The notes: generated by a model from the sequence alone, not told the origin. DNA of 64,000 bases from Lysinibacillus pakistanensis (GCF_030123245.1 NZ_CP126101.1:2354501-2418500), one strand, 5' to 3'; shown: positions 17,443-25,979, numbered from the stretch's first letter. Numbers and translations are program-made.

Positions 17443-17666
17443 TATTTAAGTGTTTGTAAAAGGGGTAAAATTAATGTTTCCGTATCTTGCCAACTACTTT
17501 ATAGAGCCGACTTCAAGGAAGTGTTTTTCTAAAGATATGGTTCACAATTAATTACCTTCTAACTGTTTTTTTATGGTTACATAAGAGTAAAATGTAGCGT
17601 ATATTTTCCTTTTTATAGAAGGTGAATTATACTTTGTGTCGAATATATCTTTTAGAGGTGATTGTT

Positions 17667-17822
17667 ATGGAGAAAGGTAGTTCGATTGCAATCAAATATC
17701 CTAAGCATAAAAAACTATATGAAACCGGAGAAACGACACAATTATATGTAATAAACATAACAAAGGAGCATGTTGATCGGTTGATTGAGGAAATTGATAA
17801 GACATTAAAGGCGTCTAAATGA
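17667..17822 (+). CDS. Small hypothetical protein, 51 aa
   Basis: MEKGSSIAIKYPKHKKLYETG followed by a helical acidic C-terminus. ATG 17667 lies six bases after AGAGGTGA. Its stop codon is inside a terminator hairpin, a common feature of compact single-gene units. Family not recognised. Confidence 0.6.
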   Translation: MEKGSSIAIKYPKHKKLYETGETTQLYVINITKEHVDRLIEEIDKTLKASK

Positions 17823-17836
17823 CGTCTTTTTATTTT
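17808..17836 (+). terminator. Rho-independent terminator overlapping the stop codon
   Basis: AAGGCGTC and GACGTCTT pair (one G-U) around a five-base loop, followed by a T-rich tract. Confidence 0.8.
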
Positions 17837-18001
17837 GGAAAATGGTCACCTTCGAGGATAGAAAGTGACCATATAAAAGGAGTGCTTTTGTAAGGTTAAA
17901 GCGCTGGTATACTACTATAAATATGATGTAAAAAAACTCTTAGCTCAGCCATTTGCCTTAGCTATAAAAATTATTAATATATATTTCATAAATAATCATA
18001 A

Positions 18002-18053
18002 TTGACAATGTGTATACGTATGTATACAATTTATTTGCATAGTGATGTATACA
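18002..18053 (+). promoter_or_regulatory. Near-consensus promoter overlapped by three TGTATACA boxes
   Basis: TTGACA (18002-18007), 17-base spacer, TACAAT (18025-18030). Boxes TGTATACG (18011), TGTATACA (18021) and TGTATACA (18046) occupy the spacer, the -10 and the initial transcribed region. The first two form the near-palindrome TGTATACGTATGTATACA. This is a textbook repressor layout. Confidence 0.7.
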
Positions 18054-18072
18054 TAAGAAAGGGGATTCGCAT

Positions 18073-18426
18073 ATGAAAAGTGAAATCAATCAGGAAATTA
18101 GAAAAGAAAGGCATCATCGCAGGGAGCATCATAGAGGAAGGGACGGCTCTTCACACCGAGGTCCTAAAACATTCCGCCGTGGAAGAGCTATTGCATTTTT
18201 AGAAATGATGAATTTAAAGCGTGCAACGATCAAGCAACAATTAAAACAACCAGAGTTTCAATCCATTGAGCCTATTTTAATAGGAGAGTTAAAGGCTATT
18301 GATATGGTTATTAATGAATTTATCCAATTATTTGATATTCATGAAAGTGAAACAGAGGAAAATTCATCATTAGATCCAGCTATGGATAATAATGAAGAAG
18401 GAAATAGCTTAAATGAAAAAAATTAA
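18073..18426 (+). CDS. His/Arg-rich conserved protein, 117 aa
   Basis: The N-terminal 40 residues are rich in His, Arg and Gly (ERHHRREHHRGRDGSSH), followed by a conserved block FRRGRAIAFLEMMNLKRAT and a helical part ELKAIDMVINEFIQLF. I have seen this block in small Bacillaceae proteins of unknown role, sometimes misannotated as a sugar kinase. The start follows AAAGGGG. It sits behind the TGTATACA-controlled promoter and overlaps the broken O-methyltransferase gene, so the pair was once an operon. Nucleic-acid or metal binding is plausible from composition only. Confidence 0.75.
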   Translation: MKSEINQEIRKERHHRREHHRGRDGSSHRGPKTFRRGRAIAFLEMMNLKRATIKQQLKQPEFQSIEPILIGELKAIDMVINEFIQLFDIHESETEENSSLDPAMDNNEEGNSLNEKN

Positions 18427-19028
18427 TCAATACATTGATACTGTCTTTTACAAGCAAGACGCTATTTTAGAGTAGGTCATCTCGTCCATTACAGAACAAG
18501 GAATGCCAGCTATTTCTGTTTCACCATCATCTGGAAAGCTTTTAACAATGCTTGTTTCCATGAAATTGGGGCGCTTGGCGGGTATAGTGGGATTCGTTTA
18601 GCTAGAGGTCTAGATTGTGATGGTACTTTATTGTCTTTAGAGTTAGAGGAAAAATATGCACAATTAGCTTACAATAATGTATCCAAAGCAGGATTTGGAA
18701 AACAAGTTAGCTATATGACAGGTCAGGCTTTACAAAGCTTAGAAAAGTTAGTTCAAGATGGACGAAGATTTGATTTTTTCTTCATTGATGCTGATAAGAA
18801 AATTATCAAAATTACTTACAATATTGTGTGCGGCTTGCAAATGCTGATGCGATTATCGTTACTGATAATGTCCTTGCTGCTGGCAGTGTGGCTGATTCTA
18901 ATGTGACACCTAAGCGCTATACAGCATTGATGAAAGAATTCAATGTCACAGTAGCTGACCATCCTCAACTAGAGTCGGTTATTATGCCAATCGGTGACGG
19001 CATGACAATTTCAAAAGTGAAGCACTGA
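18413..19028 (+). pseudogene. O-methyltransferase, decayed (caffeoyl-CoA OMT-like)
   Basis: Read through, the product is a class I O-methyltransferase: KKINQYIDTVFYKQDAILE, then GIRLARGLDCDGTLLSLELE (SAM-binding), then FDFFFIDADK and RLANADAIIVTDNVLAAGS. Three lesions break it: a TAG after residue 20, an internal loss of about 20-22 bases before EIGALGGYSG (removing the motif I entry), and a missing G near 18797 in AAGGAAAAT that shifts the frame. No functional enzyme can be made. Confidence 0.85.
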
Positions 19029-19068
19029 CAGACATTATAAATAGTTTGTTGTTTTTTTTCTTCATAGT

Positions 19069-19285
19069 CTAAAAGTAAAAATAATTGAGAATCCAACCAG
19101 CAATGCCAGTTATGATTCCTACAATCATTAAGACTAGACCGTGAGTTTCTGCATGATAATCCTTTCTCAAAATAAAGCCCATACAGACGGCAATTATGCC
19201 ACAAAATAATTGAAAAAAAAACAAAAGCAAATAATGCATTGATCCAACCAATTGAAATAAGAATTGATTTACAATTTTTCTCCAT
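19069..19285 (-). pseudogene. Small two-helix membrane protein split by a 9-T tract
   Basis: From ATG 19285, behind a perfect AAGGAG, the frame reads MEKNCKSILISIGWINALFAFVF and then leaves the hydrophobic frame at a run of nine T (plus-strand A run 19213-19221). With eight T the product would continue QLFCGIIAVCMGFILRKDYHAE...ITGIAGWILNYFYF, a coherent 70-residue two-helix protein. Either phase variation, real inactivation or a sequence error explains it. Confidence 0.65.
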
Positions 19286-19326
19286 ACAAACTCCTTCTTT
19301 TCATTTCTACTTTATTTTAGTTTACA

Positions 19327-19371
19327 TATAAAAAGACTGTTAGCAAACCCTTCCAGTTTAGCTGCAGTCTT
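19327..19371 (-). terminator. Rho-independent terminator, minus strand
   Basis: AAGACTG and CAGTCTT pair and are followed on the minus strand by TTTTTAT, just after the small gene at 19380. Confidence 0.75.
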
Positions 19372-19379
19372 CTATCATT

Positions 19380-19544
19380 TTAAATATTCCTATTTAATTT
19401 ATCTGAAATGCTTTTAAGGATTTCCGTCTGCTCCTGCTGGATTTTAATTAATTTAAATAAAAACCAAATGATAAAAATAGCAGGAATAAGATAAAAAATA
19501 AATATGCCTACAAGAGGTAAAAGCGCAAAAATTAGTTCCATCAT
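19380..19544 (-). CDS. Small single-span membrane protein, 54 aa
   Basis: MMELIFALLPLVGIFIFYLIP is a long hydrophobic helix followed by a charged tail (KIQQEQTEILKSISDKLN). The layout matches short Bacillaceae proteins of unknown role. I chose the ATG pair at 19544/19541; a start 16 codons upstream is possible, and no strong SD decides it. A terminator follows. Confidence 0.5.
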   Translation of the reverse strand: MMELIFALLPLVGIFIFYLIPAIFIIWFLFKLIKIQQEQTEILKSISDKLNRNI

Positions 19545-19606
19545 AAAATACTTTTTTACTATAAAAATGTAATTACTATCCATATATAGCAAATAACGAT
19601 TTGTTT

Positions 19607-19939
19607 TTAGCTTATTTTAGTTCCATTTGGCACAGGCTGATCTGGTGCCAGGAGAATAACATCTCCTTCTACAGGCACGCCACCGATTACTAAAACTTCA
19701 GATTTAAAGCCTGCCACACGCCGAGGAGGGAAATTGACAATAGCTACGACTTGCTTCCCTATAATCCCTTCTGGTGTATAGCGTTTAGTAATTTGTGCAG
19801 ATGATTGCTTGATTCCTAAAGCATCACCAAAATCAATGCTCATTTTAATTGCAGGAACCCTAGCTTTTGGAAGTTCTTCTGCTTGGATAACAGTACCAAT
19901 CCGAATATCAAGATTAACAAAATCCTCTATAGTTGCCAT
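19607..19939 (-). CDS. csaA: Chaperone CsaA (tRNA-binding domain)
   Basis: A 110-residue single OB-fold (tRNA_bind) protein: FVNLDIRIGTVIQAEELPKAR, then KQSSAQITKRYTPEGIIGKQVVAIVNFPPRRVAGF, then LVIGG and LLAPDQPVPNGTKIS, given here in part. The NFPPRRVAGF segment with KSE downstream is diagnostic. It has export-related chaperone activity in B. subtilis. Length is exact for the family. SD AGGAG lies upstream of the ATG. Single gene, no partner. Confidence 0.96.
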   Translation of the reverse strand: MATIEDFVNLDIRIGTVIQAEELPKARVPAIKMSIDFGDALGIKQSSAQITKRYTPEGIIGKQVVAIVNFPPRRVAGFKSEVLVIGGVPVEGDVILLAPDQPVPNGTKIS

Positions 19940-20171
19940 TACAGTACTCCTTTAATATGAAAGTTAATATCATCTAATTGAAGATTTATCTTTCTACACC
20001 TTTATTTACAAAAAATGTTCCTGACTACTACTATACCATTTGAATGCACATTATGCAGAAATTGTTTTTAATAATTGTCATTTTAGGTATTTAATAAAAC
20101 AAAAATCAAAGCATTTTTTAGTTTGAATCTGAAATAATAAAGGATAGAAAGTATTTGCAGGAGGTGAAAAC

Positions 20172-20918
20172 TTGAGGAAAAATTATCTTTTACTATCATT
20201 ATGTATTTTTGCACTATTCGTATTCGTAATAAATGATAAATCTTTTGCAGACAAAGGAAGAAGATATTACGAAGAAGCAGGACAAATTTTGTGGGATATA
20301 AAAACGGATGAAAAAGTAATTGCCCTAACCTTTGACGATGGTCCTCATAAAAAGTATACACCTGAAATATTAAATGTATTATCAAAATACGATGCTAAAG
20401 CCACATTTTTCATTGTGGGAGAAAATGCAGAAAAAAATCCAGAGCTAGCTTTACGTATACACGATGAAAATCATGAACTTGCCATTCATACCTATACACA
20501 TCCTTTTAAAACAAATGTTTCTAATTTAATAAAAGAAATAAAGCAAACTCATGCAACTATCTATGGGATTACAGGGTACTCTCCTGTTTTATTTAGGCCA
20601 GTTGAGGGACAATACACAGATGCTATGATTGACGCTATCCACAAAGAAGGCTATAAAGTGGTGATGTGGTCATGGCATTTAGATACATTTGATTGGAAAA
20701 GCCCTGGAGAAAAAAAGATTATCAATACTGTTTTAAAAGGAGCAAAGCCGGGAAGTGTTGTGTTATTTCATGATGGTGGGGGAAATCGAGAACAAACCGT
20801 AAGAGCGTTAAAAAAGGTTTTACCTGAGCTTGAAAAACAAGGCTATAAATTTGTCACGATTACAGAGCTTCTTGAGATACAAATGTTAAATAAAAAGAAG
20901 GAAAATAAACAAAGCTAA
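20172..20918 (+). CDS. Polysaccharide deacetylase (NodB-type), secreted
   Basis: A 248-residue protein. TTG 20172, six bases after AGGAGGTG, gives the signal peptide RKNYLLLSLCIFALFVFVI. The NodB domain shows all catalytic motifs: TFDDGPH (catalytic base and metal Asp), HTYTHP (metal His pair), RPVEGQY, WSWHLDTFDW and VLFHDGG. It should remove N-acetyl groups from peptidoglycan or another N-acetylglucosamine polymer outside the membrane. Monocistronic with a terminator. Confidence 0.94.
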   Translation: MRKNYLLLSLCIFALFVFVINDKSFADKGRRYYEEAGQILWDIKTDEKVIALTFDDGPHKKYTPEILNVLSKYDAKATFFIVGENAEKNPELALRIHDENHELAIHTYTHPFKTNVSNLIKEIKQTHATIYGITGYSPVLFRPVEGQYTDAMIDAIHKEGYKVVMWSWHLDTFDWKSPGEKKIINTVLKGAKPGSVVLFHDGGGNREQTVRALKKVLPELEKQGYKFVTITELLEIQMLNKKKENKQS

Positions 20919-20928
20919 ACTATTAAAA

Positions 20929-20953
20929 GGGTCACTTTGAGGTGACCCTGTTT
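20929..20953 (+). terminator. Rho-independent terminator
   Basis: GGGTCAC and GTGACCC pair around a six-base loop, followed by TGTTT. Confidence 0.75.
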
Positions 20954-20977
20954 ACTGTAGTAGGTAAGGTTGACTAA

Positions 20978-21168
20978 TTAGTATGGAGTATTTTTATTGT
21001 AAGGTATTAAAACTTTCCAATGTAGCGTTAATAAATAAAAAGTAGCACCGACAATAATTAAAAGAATAAATAGAACAACAATAATGGCAAATGTTGAACC
21101 GTAGCCATTGTTATTGCCCCCAAGTTATTGTTCCAGCTGCCTACATTTCCACATTGCCAGTAACTCAT
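20978..21168 (-). pseudogene. YjcZ-type sporulation peptide with a one-base frameshift
   Basis: ATG 21168 follows GGAGAGGG. The frame reads MSYWQCGNVGSWNNNLGGNN, then GYGSTFAIIVVLFIL and a TAA at 21060. Adding one T to CTTTAATT there restores LIIVGATFYLL and a tail ending NKNTPY at 20978. The Gly/Asn-rich start and VVLFILLIIVGA helix are typical of YjcZ-family coat peptides. The truncated 36-residue form might still be functional, since the helix is mostly kept. Confidence 0.7.
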
Positions 21169-21472
21169 AATTTCCCTCTCCTTTCTACAATCTATAATAT
21201 GTAAAGCAATTAATAGGAGGGGAGTTATTCATCTATTAAAAACTTTTAAATAAAAAAGGGTCACTCGAACCAAAGTGACCCTAAACCACAAACTAGGAGG
21301 TGCAAAGCTAAATTAGCTTTACACTACTATTACTATGATTTGATAACTATATTTGTATAGTGAATTGTCTATAAAATAGATTTAAAAATTAAAATAAGGA
21401 AGAAAGGTCTAATTGGGCAAACCCTGTAACAACCTTGGTTAGCAGAAAACGGTTTGGGTCAACTTAAAAGTC
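21169..21472. other. Gene-free region
   Basis: No gene seen. It holds the SD and promoter region of the YjcZ-like gene, a minus-strand terminator at 21252-21282, an orphan AGGAGGTG at 21296-21303 and the palindrome AAAGCTAAATTAGCTTT at 21304-21320 right after it, then AT-rich sequence leading into the repeat array. Confidence 0.5.
21252..21282 (-). terminator. Strong minus-strand terminator without a visible gene
   Basis: Read leftward, AGGGTCACT and AGTGACCCT pair around an eight-base loop and are followed by TTTTTTA. The stem shares GGGTCAC with the terminator at 20929. Confidence 0.7.
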
Positions 21473-21698
21473 GCTCAGCTGATAGAAAAGCTGCTCAGGT
21501 AAACCAAAAAGTTGCTCGGCACGATAGACTCGCTCAGGTTGTCAGAAAAACCGCTCAGGTGGACCCAAAAGTCGCTCGGCACGAAAGAAAAGCCGCTCAG
21601 ACCAACCCAAAAGTTGCTCGGCTCGACAGAAAAACTGCTCAGGCGAACCCAGAAATCGCTCGGCTCAACAGAAAAGTCGCTCAGATAAGAAAATTAAA
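21473..21698 (+). repeat. 20/21-bp tandem repeat array with alternating unit types
   Basis: Eleven units start GCTCAG or GCTCGG with a period of 21 bases (one of 20, one of 18). The two types largely alternate: GCTCAG units continue with RNNNACCCAAAAGTY and GCTCGG units with CNCGANAGAAAARCY. An open frame through it encodes a Arg/Gln/Ala-rich repeat but has no credible SD, so I regard it as non-coding. Anchor and period match the array at 2788-3018 in inverted orientation. Confidence 0.8.
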
Positions 21699-21805
21699 CA
21701 GGGGGGTCACATCTAACTAGGTGTGGCTTTTTATAATGCATTAAATAAGATTAGGAGAATGACAAAAGGTTTATGGGACATGACAGTGATTAGAGAGGTG
21801 GTACT

Positions 21806-22114
21806 ATGCAATTTACAGATGGTACATGGACATTCGATACTGAGATAATCGATGCAGTTGCTAAGAATCAGCAACGAGATGAGCAGGAGCGCGAAATGAT
21901 GAATGCACTTGCTCGCTACGCTTACACTCGATACAAGCAAATTAGGGATCAAGTGAATCCACGGAAATGTAAATATATGAGAATCGATCAAGTGAAGGAA
22001 CAATTAAAATCACCTGCAAAACGACAAAGAGTTTCTAATTTGTTAAATATTACTGAAGAAGAAGTGTATTACATCGTAGATTTTGTTAAAAAATATTTAA
22101 AATATGTTAAGTAA
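21806..22114 (+). CDS. Hypothetical protein, 102 aa
   Basis: A charged, probably all-helical protein (MQFTDGTWTFDTEIIDAVAKN... QVKEQLKSPAKRQRVSNLLN...EEEVYYIVDFVKKYL). The start follows GAGAGGTGG. No recognisable domain; the C-terminal half could be a small DNA-binding helix bundle, but no HTH consensus is clear. A strong terminator follows. Confidence 0.65.
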   Translation: MQFTDGTWTFDTEIIDAVAKNQQRDEQEREMMNALARYAYTRYKQIRDQVNPRKCKYMRIDQVKEQLKSPAKRQRVSNLLNITEEEVYYIVDFVKKYLKYVK

Positions 22115-22142
22115 AAATTGAGTTAGGAATAGAAAAACTTCT

Positions 22143-22184
22143 AAAAAGCAGGATTCCCCTTTCAAAAGAGAATCCTGCTTTTTA
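22143..22184. terminator. Bidirectional terminator
   Basis: AAAAAGCAGGATTC and GAATCCTGCTTTTT form a 14-base-pair stem usable from both strands, placed between convergent genes. Confidence 0.92.
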
Positions 22185-22243
22185 GTTTACAGTGTTAAAG
22201 GGAGGGCAATGTGCCGTTTCTTTAACGAGAAGAAGATAACCTT

Positions 22244-22765
22244 TTAAATAAAAAAGCCTGATCTAATGTCGCCAATCCTTGAGGCCAAGGCACCCATATT
22301 TGTACTCAAACTAATAGGAGATTGCTGTTTATAGGATGCCATTGCTTTTGTCTTTGCCGCAGCATTGTTCCCAATTTTTGAGGTAGCACTTTCACTTGCT
22401 ACGGTAGGATTGCTAAGGGCAGTCAATAAAGGATTAGAAGTGGATAGGGTGTTTGGATTCGAAAGCCCTAAACTGTTAAAAATTTGTTGTTGAATTGTCG
22501 ATACATTGCTGCCATCCAATGTTGTAGGATTAAGGCCATAAAGATAATTATTGAGACCATTTGATTTTTTTAGTTCATTGATGATGGATTGTTTCTGTAT
22601 GTCAGAAATAGTATTAATGCCATTGCCTAAAAGAGCTTCTGTTAATACTTCCTTAAAGGCAATTTTTTGTTCTGCAGATAAATTTAATTTCTTATTATCA
22701 GAAACATCTTGTAATAGTTTTTGTGTAATCAATAAATTCTCACTAGATAATGAGCTTATCGTCAA
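22244..22765 (-). CDS. Hypothetical protein, 173 aa, Ser/Asn/Thr-rich
   Basis: TTG start at 22765 behind GAGGTGA. The N-terminal half is helical (LLITQKLLQDVSDNKKLNLS, AFKEVLTEALLGNG) and the C-terminal half is low complexity (Ser, Asn, Thr, Ala). No signal peptide or membrane segment. I do not recognise a family. It stands alone between two rightward units. Confidence 0.65.
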   Translation of the reverse strand: MTISSLSSENLLITQKLLQDVSDNKKLNLSAEQKIAFKEVLTEALLGNGINTISDIQKQSIINELKKSNGLNNYLYGLNPTTLDGSNVSTIQQQIFNSLGLSNPNTLSTSNPLLTALSNPTVASESATSKIGNNAAAKTKAMASYKQQSPISLSTNMGALASRIGDIRSGFFI

Positions 22766-22894
22766 GGAAATTCACCTCACTTTATGTAGATATATATCTT
22801 CTTCATAGTCTATTATCGTCTTTTTGGCTGAAATTTTCCATAGTAGAAACAAAATATGGAAGGCCATCGTATTATAGGTAATGGAGGTGTTTAG

Positions 22895-23185
22895 ATGAAA
22901 TATTTATTCATTGGCACAATTTTATCCATCATAGGTGTCTCGATATCGATGCTTCTATGGGGTATGGAAAGAGCCTATTTCATTTCAGGAATCATTGGCT
23001 GTGTCTTAATTGTAATAGCAATGATTATGTCAGGCTCAATGGTGAGTGGCGATCGTATGCGTGCAAACTTAGCTACTGAAACAATGGAGCATAGGGATGA
23101 GAGAAATAAATTTACTGCTAATTCATTTCTAATGGCTATCCCCAATATACTGATTACTATTATATTATACTATTTTGTGAAATAA
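22895..23185 (+). CDS. DUF5316 membrane protein
   Basis: A 96-residue protein with two N-terminal helices (LFIGTILSIIGVSISMLLWG and YFISGIIGCVLIVIAMIMSG), a short charged loop (SGDRMRANLATE...HRDERNKF) and a C-terminal helix. This arrangement and the GDRMRANLA-type loop fit DUF5316 of Bacillaceae. The start follows ATGGAGGTG. Role unknown. Confidence 0.75.
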   Translation: MKYLFIGTILSIIGVSISMLLWGMERAYFISGIIGCVLIVIAMIMSGSMVSGDRMRANLATETMEHRDERNKFTANSFLMAIPNILITIILYYFVK

Positions 23186-23321
23186 ATTTATTTAATCCAA
23201 ACAATCAACTATGGATTTGGTGCAGATAATCAAGTAAATTTTGCTATCCACCAAAGGCTATTATTTCTCTTCTCATCATTCTCTATAGTATTATTATCTT
23301 TAGGATAAAGGAGTGTGAGAT

Positions 23322-23741
23322 ATGAGATTCATTAAATTCCTATTAATATTTCTAATTTTCCTAGGCGTTATTGGTTACGGAGTGTATCACTACGGTACGA
23401 AGTTTGCCTCCGATAAAATAGTGGAGACGGTTTCAACAGAATTAAAGAATAGCGGTGAAATCGAAGAAATTAAGAATACGATTGAAAGTGATCCTGAACT
23501 AAAATCGTTTATGGAGGAGGCAAAAACGGCTGACAGCAGTAAATTACCGTTTACAACAAAAGAAGAGGCTACCAAAGTCTTAATTCAAAAAGTGGGAATC
23601 TCGGAGCTTAATTCTATTCGAGAAAAAGTGCAAAATGGTTCAATGACAAAGGATGAGGTTCTTCAGGAAGTTCAAGGAAAATTAACAGACGAAGAAATTA
23701 TGGCTTTAAAGGTGATTGTTTATAAGGAATTGTATAAATAA
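23322..23741 (+). CDS. Membrane-anchored hypothetical protein, 139 aa
   Basis: One N-terminal helix (FIKFLLIFLIFLGVIGYGVYH) followed by an acidic, helical 110-residue domain (VSTELKNSGEIEEIKNTIES...LTDEEIMALKVIVYKELYK). Similar short Bacillaceae proteins are sometimes mislabelled phenylalanyl-tRNA synthetase beta subunit; nothing here supports that. The start follows AAAGGAGTG. Terminator downstream. Confidence 0.7.
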   Translation: MRFIKFLLIFLIFLGVIGYGVYHYGTKFASDKIVETVSTELKNSGEIEEIKNTIESDPELKSFMEEAKTADSSKLPFTTKEEATKVLIQKVGISELNSIREKVQNGSMTKDEVLQEVQGKLTDEEIMALKVIVYKELYK

Positions 23742-23748
23742 ATTGCTT

Positions 23749-23787
23749 AGATTGTAGACAAACTCATGTTTGTTTACAGTCTTTTTT
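23749..23787 (+). terminator. Rho-independent terminator
   Basis: GATTGTAGACAAAC and GTTTGTTTACAGTC pair imperfectly, followed by seven T. Confidence 0.85.
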
Positions 23788-23890
23788 TGTGCAAAGATGA
23801 TGCTGAAAGCGGGTGTTGGCTCCAAAAGGTAATAGAATGCTATTTATTGTATAATTGTAACGTAAATCTAGAATGGAAAAGAGGAAACGA

Positions 23891-24565
23891 ATGCCTACTA
23901 TACTTGTTGCTGACGATGATGCGAACATTCGCGAACTCGTCTGCCTATTTTTGCGCAAGGAAGGATTCACAACAATCGAAGCAAAGGATGGTAAAGAGGC
24001 TTTGACCATTTATCACGCAACGCATATTGATCTTGTAGTGCTTGATATTATGATGCCAACAATGGATGGTTGGACTTTATGTAAGGAGCTACGCAGAGTA
24101 AATACTGAACTCCCGTTACTTATGCTGACTGCAAGAGGTGAAACATGGGAGAAGGTGAAAGGTTTCGAACTCGGAACGGATGATTATTTGACAAAGCCAT
24201 TTGATCCGTTAGAGTTAACGGTACGTATAAAAGCATTACTAAAACGCTACAAAATTGGCTCCACACAGACTATTAGGCTTGGTACTATTACACTTAATCG
24301 TCAAACGTATAAGGTTATGAGAGGAGCCGAGTCTATTTCGCTGCCGCTCAAAGAGTTTGAATTGCTATACAAGCTTGCTGAAACACCAGGGCAGGTCTAT
24401 ACACGGGAGCAGCTGATAGATCAGGTTTGGGGGCTTGATTTTGCAGGAGATAATCGAACAATCGATGTACATATAAAGCGCCTACGGGAGAGATTCGCAA
24501 CTTCAACAGAATTTCAAATAGAGACGGTACGTGGACTTGGCTATCGGCTCGAGGTTACTGGATGA
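23891..24565 (+). CDS. Two-component response regulator, OmpR/PhoB family
   Basis: A 224-residue regulator. The receiver domain has acidic pocket ADDD (8-10), phospho-acceptor D52 (VVLDIMMP) and Lys in LTKPFDP. The C-terminal winged helix (about 125-224) has the usual GQVYTREQLIDQVWG and RTIDVHIKRLRERF. ATG 23891 is chosen because AAAGAGG sits six bases before it; an ATG 18 bases upstream lacks an SD. It overlaps the kinase gene by ATGA. Direct repeats at 25984-26002 downstream are a likely target. Confidence 0.95.
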   Translation: MPTILVADDDANIRELVCLFLRKEGFTTIEAKDGKEALTIYHATHIDLVVLDIMMPTMDGWTLCKELRRVNTELPLLMLTARGETWEKVKGFELGTDDYLTKPFDPLELTVRIKALLKRYKIGSTQTIRLGTITLNRQTYKVMRGAESISLPLKEFELLYKLAETPGQVYTREQLIDQVWGLDFAGDNRTIDVHIKRLRERFATSTEFQIETVRGLGYRLEVTG

Positions 24566-25929
24566 TTCGATCTTTATATACACGTGTCGTAGTAACATTC
24601 TTAGTTGCCGTAATAGGAGGTACAATTATTTCCTTTTTCGTGGCAACTTGGATATTTAAAGATAAATTGAACGAAAACTTGCAAATTCCCTTACTGAACT
24701 TTGGACAGGACATCGCACTGATTTTTGATACATTACCGTATCATGAAGCGGAGACATTCGTAAGCGAAATGAATCAGCTCAAATCCTATCATATACGCAT
24801 TTATGAAAAAACGGGACAGTTTCAAAGTTTCGGAGAGTCGAACGGCGATAAATTTGCAGATGTGACAAATGAACAGGTCAGAAAAGTATTGTCTGGAGAG
24901 ATTGTTCAAGTGGAGTCAAGTGGTGTTTCATCTATTCTCTTAGGAATGCCTTTAACAACTGAAATGGGTACTAAAGCAATGTTTGTAGAACCAATCTCCT
25001 TACCTTCTACCTCGTTTGCAATAAAATTGATATTGAATTTTTCAACATATGCCCTTGTATTAGGAAGCCTGGTGTTTTTAGTAGCGGCGATGTTTTTTGT
25101 AAAGCCAATCAAAAAATTAACAAAAGCTACTAGGCATATAGCAGAAGGAGATTTCAATGTCGAGCTGAATATTAAGCAAACGGGTGAGTTAGGTACCTTG
25201 GCTCGGAGCTTTGAAGAAATGGCCCACGATTTACAGCAGCTTGAGCAGATGCGAAGAGATTTCGTATCCAATGTCTCTCATGAAGTACAGTCGCCACTTA
25301 CTTCAATCTCGGGCTATGCTTTAGCATTGAAGCAAGTCGACCTTTCTGAAGACGAGAAAAGTCGTTATCTCGATATTATCATTGCTGAAGCGAATCGAAT
25401 GTCCAAGATGAGTGATAGCCTGCTAAAGCTGAGCTTGCTTGAATCGAAGGCCCAGCCATTACAGCTTTCTACATTTAGCCTTGATGAACAAATTAGACGA
25501 GTTATCATCGCCATTCAGCCGCAATGGTCTGCTCGCAACATCCTTTTTAATGTCAATTTACAGGCTGTTCGCCTAATGGCAGATTATGATCAATTAAATC
25601 AAGTATGGACAAATATTCTTACCAATAGCATCAAATTTTCAAGTGACGGTGACATGATTGATGTTAGCATAGAACAAGAGGCCAATCACGTAATAGTGCG
25701 AGTAGCTGATATGGGCATTGGAATTTCTTTAGAAGATCAAAAGCGTATATTCGAACGGTTTTTTAAGGCTGATCGCTCCCATAGCCGTAAGTATGAGGGT
25801 AGTGGTATGGGATTGGCTATTGTGAAACAGATTGTATCACTTCATCATGGAGACATCCAAGTGCAAAGCCAACTCGGGCAAGGCACGACTTTCATTGTCA
25901 CATTACCTATCATAGCACCAACAGCTTAA
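24562..25929 (+). CDS. Two-component sensor histidine kinase
   Basis: A 455-residue membrane kinase: TM1 about 9-31, an outer sensor of about 120 residues, TM2 about 153-179, HAMP 180-232, HisKA with H240 in SNVSHEVQSPLTS, and HATPase_c with N box (ILTNSIKFS), G1 (VADMGIGIS) and G2 (GSGMGLAI). It should phosphorylate D52 of the adjacent regulator. The sensor sequence gives no ligand. Terminator follows. Confidence 0.95.
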   Translation: MIRSLYTRVVVTFLVAVIGGTIISFFVATWIFKDKLNENLQIPLLNFGQDIALIFDTLPYHEAETFVSEMNQLKSYHIRIYEKTGQFQSFGESNGDKFADVTNEQVRKVLSGEIVQVESSGVSSILLGMPLTTEMGTKAMFVEPISLPSTSFAIKLILNFSTYALVLGSLVFLVAAMFFVKPIKKLTKATRHIAEGDFNVELNIKQTGELGTLARSFEEMAHDLQQLEQMRRDFVSNVSHEVQSPLTSISGYALALKQVDLSEDEKSRYLDIIIAEANRMSKMSDSLLKLSLLESKAQPLQLSTFSLDEQIRRVIIAIQPQWSARNILFNVNLQAVRLMADYDQLNQVWTNILTNSIKFSSDGDMIDVSIEQEANHVIVRVADMGIGISLEDQKRIFERFFKADRSHSRKYEGSGMGLAIVKQIVSLHHGDIQVQSQLGQGTTFIVTLPIIAPTA

Positions 25930-25939
25930 AACCAATTCT

Positions 25940-25979
25940 AAATGTTACGACTTGTGCACATAAGTTGTAACATTTTTTT
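25940..25979 (+). terminator. Rho-independent terminator after the two-component operon
   Basis: AAATGTTACGACTT and AAGTTGTAACATTT pair around an eight-base loop, followed by seven T. Confidence 0.92.

Noticed and set aside
21454..21720. An 88-codon open frame over the repeat array, starting at TTG
   Set aside because: No SD, repeat-driven Arg/Gln/Ala composition and a period of 21 that keeps any frame open; not treated as a gene.
23873..23890. Earlier ATG for the response regulator
   Set aside because: No SD; the AAAGAGG for the true start lies inside this segment.
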